Source of the DNA: Lactobacillus sp. CBA3606
GTDB lineage: Bacteria; Bacillota; Bacilli; Lactobacillales; Lactobacillaceae
NCBI RefSeq assembly: GCF_002970935.1
Contig: NZ_CP027194.1
Span: 1,612,001 to 1,676,000, forward strand
Reading direction: 5' to 3'
Length of the DNA: 64,000 nt
The notes under the pieces were generated by a model, which saw nothing but the letters and a program-made list of their open reading frames with translations, did not search any database and was not told the origin of the DNA. Shown here one piece after another: positions 60,030 through 64,000 of the stretch. Both the position numbers and the translations under genes were made by a program. The stretch's first letter is position 1, and every line of letters starts with the position of its first letter.

Positions 60030-61274
60030 ATGGCAACAGTTAATTTAGACCAACTAGGGGCGCAAGCCCAAGCAGCAAGTTACACCTTAGGATTATTAAC
60101 GACGACTAAAAAGAATGCAGTTTTACGGGCAATGGCAACGGCGCTGACGACTCATCAAACTGAAATTCTGGCGGCTAATGCTGAAGATTTAGCTAATCCG
60201 CAAATTCCAGCAAAATTTGTTGATCGGTTGACCCTAACCGCCGAGCGGATTACTGCGATGGCAACGGGCCTGGAACAAGTGGCCGCTTTAGCAGATCCGA
60301 TTGGCACGGTTGATCGTGGTTGGCGAAATGCAGCTGGTTTGCTGATAACCAAGGAACGGGTGCCATTAGGGGTTATTGGGATGATTTTTGAAGCCCGACC
60401 GAATGTGACGATTGATGCCTCAGCATTATGTTTTAAAACAGGAAATGCCGTCATCTTGCGTGGGGGTAAAGAAGCCTTGCATTCTAATCAGGCTTTAGTG
60501 ACAATTCTGCGGGATGTTTTGGCAACAATGGCAGTCGATCAGAATGCGATTCAATTGATTCAGGATACATCGCATCAGACAGCCGCAGCCTTTATGCAAC
60601 TGACAGATTACGTGGATGTATTGATTCCGCGTGGGAGTGCTCGGCTAATCCAAACGGTCCTAGCAACAGCGACGGTGCCCGTAATTGAAACTGGCGCTGG
60701 CAATTGTCATGTGTATGTTGATCAAGCGGCACAATTGCCAATGGCGACGGCGATTGTGGTGAACGGGAAAGTCCAACGACCATCCGTTTGCAACGCAACT
60801 GAAAAATTATTGATTCATCGTGCCGTGGCAGCGGACTACTTGCCAACGATTATCAAGGCGCTGCGACAACATCACGTGGAAGTTCGTGGTGATGCGGCGA
60901 CGCAAGCTATTGTGCCAGATGTTATACCAGCAACACCGGCAGATTGGGGTACTGAATATAATGATTTAATCATTGCGATTAAGGTGGTTGATTCAGAAGC
61001 CGCCGCAATTACGCATATCAATCACTATAATACACAGCATTCCGAAGCCATTGTGACGGATGATTATCAAGCCGGTAAAGTTTTTCAGCAACGGGTGGAT
61101 GCAGCCTGTGTTTATATTAATGCTTCGACGCGCTTCACGGATGGTTTTGAATTTGGATTTGGGGCCGAAATCGGAATTTCAACGCAAAAATTACACGCAC
61201 GCGGGCCAATGGGCTTGGCGGAATTAACGTCGTATAAGTATGTGATTGATGGCAATGGTCAGACGCGGGCCTGA
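60030..61274 (+). CDS. proA: Gamma-glutamyl phosphate reductase
   Basis: A 414-residue aldehyde-dehydrogenase-fold enzyme that makes glutamate-5-semialdehyde with NADPH. It has GVIGMIFEARPNVTIDASALCFKTGNAVILRGGKEAL, VIETGAGNCHVYVD, the catalytic Cys in VQRPSVCNATEKLL, and FGFGAEIGISTQKLHARGPMGL. The ATG at 60030 follows GAGGAGG; an earlier frame start overlaps proB without support. No proC is nearby. Confidence 0.96.
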   Translation: MATVNLDQLGAQAQAASYTLGLLTTTKKNAVLRAMATALTTHQTEILAANAEDLANPQIPAKFVDRLTLTAERITAMATGLEQVAALADPIGTVDRGWRNAAGLLITKERVPLGVIGMIFEARPNVTIDASALCFKTGNAVILRGGKEALHSNQALVTILRDVLATMAVDQNAIQLIQDTSHQTAAAFMQLTDYVDVLIPRGSARLIQTVLATATVPVIETGAGNCHVYVDQAAQLPMATAIVVNGKVQRPSVCNATEKLLIHRAVAADYLPTIIKALRQHHVEVRGDAATQAIVPDVIPATPADWGTEYNDLIIAIKVVDSEAAAITHINHYNTQHSEAIVTDDYQAGKVFQQRVDAACVYINASTRFTDGFEFGFGAEIGISTQKLHARGPMGLAELTSYKYVIDGNGQTRA

Positions 61275-61465
61275 AAAACGCGGCGTCGCCAGATCTTAAA
61301 CGGGACTGGTTGGCCGTTAACAGCCGGTTAGCGACGTTCTAATGGTTGACTTGGCTAACTAGTCAGTCAAAATTAAACAACGGTTATTGCGGCTGTAATT
61401 GAGAATTGTAAAGAAGTTTACATGTTTTTTACAATAACGTGCTAGTTGCCAAGTTCAAGTAGCGC

Positions 61466-61585
61466 TATATTGTAAGTGTACTTCTTAATCAGCACCCCGC
61501 GATTAGTCATTAAGAAGTATCCCCGTCGATCCTTAAAGACGTAAAATGAGGTCATGACTTCCTTGATTGGTCATGGCTTTTTTTG
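61466..61585 (+). ncRNA. Candidate small RNA with two hairpins
   Basis: In the 411-base proA-HAD gap, a possible -10 box TATATT (61466-61471) is followed by an 11-bp perfect stem (61479-61489 with 61509-61519) enclosing a 19-nt loop with ACCCCGC. Next come an unstructured linker and a terminator-type hairpin (61551-61558 with 61570-61577) with seven T. This would give a transcript of about 105 nt ending 100 bases before the HAD gene. I recognise no family. The -35 is weak. Confidence 0.4.
61551..61585 (+). terminator. Terminator upstream of the Cof-type HAD gene
   Basis: GTCATGAC pairs with GTCATGGC (one wobble) across an 11-nt loop and is followed by TTTTTTTG. It ends either proA read-through or the candidate small RNA. 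Confidence 0.75.
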
Positions 61586-61685
61586 TATTTTCTGACTGAG
61601 TTGAGACCAGTGTTTTTCGGCCAAGCGCGTTATACTTAAGCAGACATGAACTTTAAGGTGATGGTTTTCTATGGGGGGATTTAGC

Positions 61686-62453
61686 ATGTATCAAGCAGTA
61701 GTTTTTTTTGATTTAGATGGGACCTTAATGCAAGCTGACAAAACGGTAGCGCCTAGTAGCGTGCAAGCGATTCAGCAGTTGCGGGCCAATCAGATTTTAC
61801 CGGTCATTGCGACCGGGCGTAATGTGTTTGAAGTAGCGACTATTATGCGCCAAATGCACATTGATTCAATTGTGAGTGCTAATGGGAGTTATGTGCAGTA
61901 TCAAGGTCAATTTTTAGCGGCACATGAATTGGATAAAGACTTATTAACGGATATCACGCACTTTGCGAATCAGCGTGAAGAAGCCTTGGCCTACTACAAC
62001 AACGCCGGTTTTGTGCTAAGTCATCAAGATGCCTTAACGGTTCATAACTATCAGCTCTTACAGCAACCGGTTCAAGTTCGCCCAAATCATTATCGGAATC
62101 ATCATATTAACTTTTTGCTTGTCTTTAATACCCATGGTGCTGGACAATATCAGCAACGGTATCGCGGGCGCTTAAGCTTAGTTCGTAATAATCCACGGGC
62201 GTTAGATACGATGCAGTGGGGTGTTTCAAAAGCAAGTGGGATTGATGATATCTTAACGAAAGCGCAGCTAACCCAGGTGCCCACGTATGCGTTTGGTGAT
62301 GACTTAAATGATATTGAGATGTTTCACCGCGTGCAGTATCCCATCGCAATGGGCAATGGCAATCCACAAGTTAAACGATTGGCACGCTATGTGACCGCTG
62401 ATAATGAGCATGATGGCATCAGACAAGGGCTGCAACATTTTGACTTAATTTGA
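61686..62453 (+). CDS. Cof-type HAD-IIB sugar-phosphate phosphatase
   Basis: A 255-residue HAD of the Cof/YkrA kind. Motif I is FFDLDGTLMQ, motif II VIATGRN, and motifs III/IV are KASGIDDIL and YAFGDDLNDIEMFHRV, with AMGNGNPQVKRLARYVT at the end. Members dephosphorylate sugar phosphates or FMN. The ATG at 61686 follows GGGGGG by 7 bases. The terminator is shared with convergent pgmB. Confidence 0.9.
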   Translation: MYQAVVFFDLDGTLMQADKTVAPSSVQAIQQLRANQILPVIATGRNVFEVATIMRQMHIDSIVSANGSYVQYQGQFLAAHELDKDLLTDITHFANQREEALAYYNNAGFVLSHQDALTVHNYQLLQQPVQVRPNHYRNHHINFLLVFNTHGAGQYQQRYRGRLSLVRNNPRALDTMQWGVSKASGIDDILTKAQLTQVPTYAFGDDLNDIEMFHRVQYPIAMGNGNPQVKRLARYVTADNEHDGIRQGLQHFDLI

Positions 62454-62477
62454 GCTTATGGGTTGATGCATATTGGC

Positions 62478-62528
62478 ATCATCTAAAAAAGTGTTCAGGG
62501 ACAATCCCCGAACACTTTTTTAGATGAT
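62478..62528. terminator. Bidirectional terminator
   Basis: Arms 62478-62500 and 62506-62528 pair over about 22 of 23 positions, with A6 and T6 tracts for both directions, between convergent genes. Confidence 0.92.
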
Positions 62529-62531
62529 TGG

Positions 62532-63203
62532 TTAAGCCATGGCGGCTTTAATGTTGGCTAACGTGAGTTGAGCGGTCGTGGCAAAGTTAATATCAGCTGC
62601 GGCGAGCACGGTTGCGTCACCAATCCCAATTGAAGTCTCACCGGCGCCGTTAATTGATTGTACACCGGCCGCGGCATCTTCGACCCCAATGCATTGTTGG
62701 GGATCCAAGTTGAGAATTTCAGCCCCGCGACGGAAAATTTCCGGATTAGGTTTTCCATGCGTTAAACTCGTGGGGTCAATTGATTTCGTGAAATAAGCTT
62801 CTAAGCCCAAGTGTTTTAAAACGAGTGGTGAATTTTTTGAAGCCGAAGCTAGTGATAGTAAGTAACCACGGGCCTTTAAATCTGCTAAAAATGGTTTAAT
62901 GCCAGGAAGAATATTAGCCGGCGTCATTTGAGCGACTAATTTTAAGTAATTCTCATTTTTTTGCGTTGCTAGCGCTGTTTTTTCAGTGGGGGTAAAGTCA
63001 TTTTCACGCTGGTCATGTGCTAAAATCAGATTTAATGAATCCATGCGACTAATGCCTTTTAAAGCATCCGCCAAGTGGTCGTCCCACTTGACCCCGACTT
63101 GATCTGCCACTTGATGCCAAGCCTGGCTATGAAAAATCGAAGTATCTGTAATCACCCCATCTAAATCAAAAACAAAGCCTTTAATATCAGAAAATTTTGC
63201 CAT
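62532..63203 (-). CDS. pgmB: Beta-phosphoglucomutase
   Basis: A 223-residue HAD IA enzyme. Motif I is FDLDGVITDT, with both aspartates of the mutase; the cap loop, LSLASASKN (motif II), HGKPNPEIFRRG (Lys) and GVEDAAAGVQSI (motif IV) are as in known beta-PGMs. It converts beta-glucose-1-phosphate to glucose-6-phosphate, normally after maltose or trehalose phosphorylase; neither gene is intact here. RBS AGGAGG is upstream. The promoter at 63364-63392 carries a perfect cre site. Confidence 0.93.
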   Translation of the reverse strand: MAKFSDIKGFVFDLDGVITDTSIFHSQAWHQVADQVGVKWDDHLADALKGISRMDSLNLILAHDQRENDFTPTEKTALATQKNENYLKLVAQMTPANILPGIKPFLADLKARGYLLSLASASKNSPLVLKHLGLEAYFTKSIDPTSLTHGKPNPEIFRRGAEILNLDPQQCIGVEDAAAGVQSINGAGETSIGIGDATVLAAADINFATTAQLTLANIKAAMA

Positions 63204-63215
63204 TGTAAGAGCCTC

Positions 63216-63374
63216 CTAATTTTCGGCATCGGCCACTGTTAGTGGTTGATTGGCCTGTAAATGGTGCATTTTAGCCGCAAGTTGACTCGAGGGTGTCACC
63301 GTGACACCCAGATGAATGCTTTCAGTACGAGTCCAGTGTTTGTAAGCGCTATTGGTCAAAGTTATTATACCGAC
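63216..63374 (-). other. Open frame in the pgmB leader, possible gene remnant
   Basis: A 52-codon frame without a clear start ends 12 bases before pgmB. Its last part reads HLGVTVTPSSQLAAKMHHLQ, then ANQPLTVADAEN. Composition and codon use look protein-like, so it might be the tail of a lost upstream sugar-enzyme gene or an unstarted leader frame. It overlaps the dyad at 63291-63309. Confidence 0.3.
63291..63309. promoter_or_regulatory. Perfect 9-bp dyad in the pgmB leader
   Basis: GGGTGTCAC-C-GTGACACCC is a perfect inverted repeat with a 1-base centre, about 55 bases downstream of the pgmB -10 box. It could be an operator. Confidence 0.55.
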
Positions 63375-63400
63375 TTACATTGCTGTTGACAACGCTTTCA
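63364..63400 (-). promoter_or_regulatory. pgmB promoter with cre site
   Basis: TTGTCA (plus-strand 63387-63392) and TATAAT (63364-63369) are 17 bases apart on the minus strand. TGAAAGCGTTGTCA (63387-63400) fits the cre consensus TGWNANCGNTNNCA at every position and covers the -35. Confidence 0.8.
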
Positions 63401-63456
63401 TTAATTTGGAATAAAGTTGTAATACTCTTGGCAGGTTGCGGTAATAGTGGTTGAAT

Positions 63457-63492
63457 CAAAAAAAGCCCACCGACCTAATTGGTCGTGAGGGC
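63457..63492 (-). terminator. Terminator of the PNPOx-like gene
   Basis: GCCC...CGACC/GGTCG...GGGC stem with a run of seven U on the minus strand, adjoining the stop at 63494. Confidence 0.85.
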
Positions 63493-63493
63493 G

Positions 63494-63946
63494 TTAGTTG
63501 GGGTTGAGACTGGTCCATTCAGCAGTGTCGGCGACCCGCTCGAGATGATCAATGGTCATGGCTTGGCGAATTTTAATCGTTTGGGTTTGAAAGCGTAAGA
63601 TAACGGGATCTTTATAGGCTAACTGCTGCTGAAAGGTAGTGAGTTCCGGTTGCCAAGTGGGGCCCATTTGCTCGGGACTGCTGAGAGTTAAGTGTCCTTT
63701 GAGCATTAAGGACGCATAGTCAGCCAGGTGATAACAAAATAGCGTCGCCCGCCGATTATGTTGAATGTTTTGCGCCGTCGTGGTTTGCCGGCTGGTATAG
63801 AAAAAGAGCTGTTCGAGTGTCCGATGCGTGGGTAATGGACTTAAAGCGACTAGCGTTGGAAAGCCAGTTGCATCAATTGTCGCCACGGTAAAGACCGGTG
63901 TTGTCTGAATCATTTGTAGGGCGGCCTGACGGGTTGTATGTTGCAT
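63494..63946 (-). CDS. Pyridoxamine 5'-phosphate oxidase-fold flavoprotein, general stress type
   Basis: A 150-residue split-barrel protein: VFTVATIDATGFPTLVALSPL, then LFFYTSRQTTTAQNIQHNRRATLFCYH and LKGHLTL. This is the pattern of the PNPOx-like/general stress 26 family, which binds FMN. The exact substrate is unknown. RBS GGAGGGGG precedes the ATG. It is a single-gene unit near the window's right edge. Confidence 0.8.
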   Translation of the reverse strand: MQHTTRQAALQMIQTTPVFTVATIDATGFPTLVALSPLPTHRTLEQLFFYTSRQTTTAQNIQHNRRATLFCYHLADYASLMLKGHLTLSSPEQMGPTWQPELTTFQQQLAYKDPVILRFQTQTIKIRQAMTIDHLERVADTAEWTSLNPN

Positions 63947-64000
63947 TTTAACCCCCTCCTTTTTTTAAACTAGCTAGTGCTAGTATGCCGGAAGGGCGGG

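Overview
The window is about 64 kb around the chromosomal replication origin of a lactobacillus. The most likely host is a member of the Lactiplantibacillus plantarum group. Supporting points are the origin gene order (mnmG-mnmE-jag-yidC-rnpA-rpmH | dnaA-dnaN-yaaA-recF-gyrB-gyrA-rpsF-ssb-rpsR), a padR/padA pair with the known L. plantarum catalytic residues, adhE beside them, a sortase signal of the LPQTxE type and a WxL-type csc cell-surface cluster. Species cannot be fixed from sequence alone. Most genes left of dnaA are on the minus strand and most to its right on the plus strand, so they run with the replication forks. No rRNA, tRNA, CRISPR array, phage or intact IS element was seen.

Left arm, 1-24 kb: sugar catabolism. 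The 3' end of an araD-type epimerase gene converges on a complete L-ascorbate (ula) operon: lactonase, PTS IIA, IIC and IIB, decarboxylase, DeoR regulator, and 3- and 4-epimerases. A 1 kb stretch holding a broken GH125 mannosidase remnant follows. Next is an alpha-glucoside system with two paralogous GH4 6-phospho-alpha-glucosidases, a PTS EIICBB', a HAD protein, an unknown membrane protein, an RpiR regulator, a free-standing EIIB-B', a catalytically dead EIIA-like protein and a normal EIIA. Then come manA and a mannose-family PTS whose IIA gene is frameshifted, divergent deoC, a GntR regulator, a frameshifted aldo-keto reductase, a GH1 remnant, and adhE with a Rex operator.

24-38 kb: UspA, the padR/padA phenolic acid decarboxylase pair with its operator, a GNAT protein, DegV, an XRE regulator, signal peptidase I, and the conserved tRNA modification and membrane insertase block leading to rpmH.

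38-50 kb: oriC, in two DnaA-box clusters (upstream of dnaA and between dnaA and dnaN). The second cluster has a DnaA-trio-like run and an AT-rich stretch. The dnaA-to-rpsR block follows. Two perfect parS sites (28702 and 59171) and two Noc-binding-like sites flanking gyrA mark this as an origin-segregation domain.

50-64 kb: a four-gene WxL (csc) surface complex sits between rpsR and gdpP. Then gdpP, rplI, dnaB, an MFS transporter, proBA, a possible small RNA, a Cof-type phosphatase, pgmB behind a CcpA-type promoter, and a PNPOx-fold protein.

I did not find a clearly new multi-gene system. The most unusual items are the dead EIIA plus free EIIB-B' pair, the origin-proximal parS/NBS sites, the decaying genes, and the candidate sRNA and leader elements.
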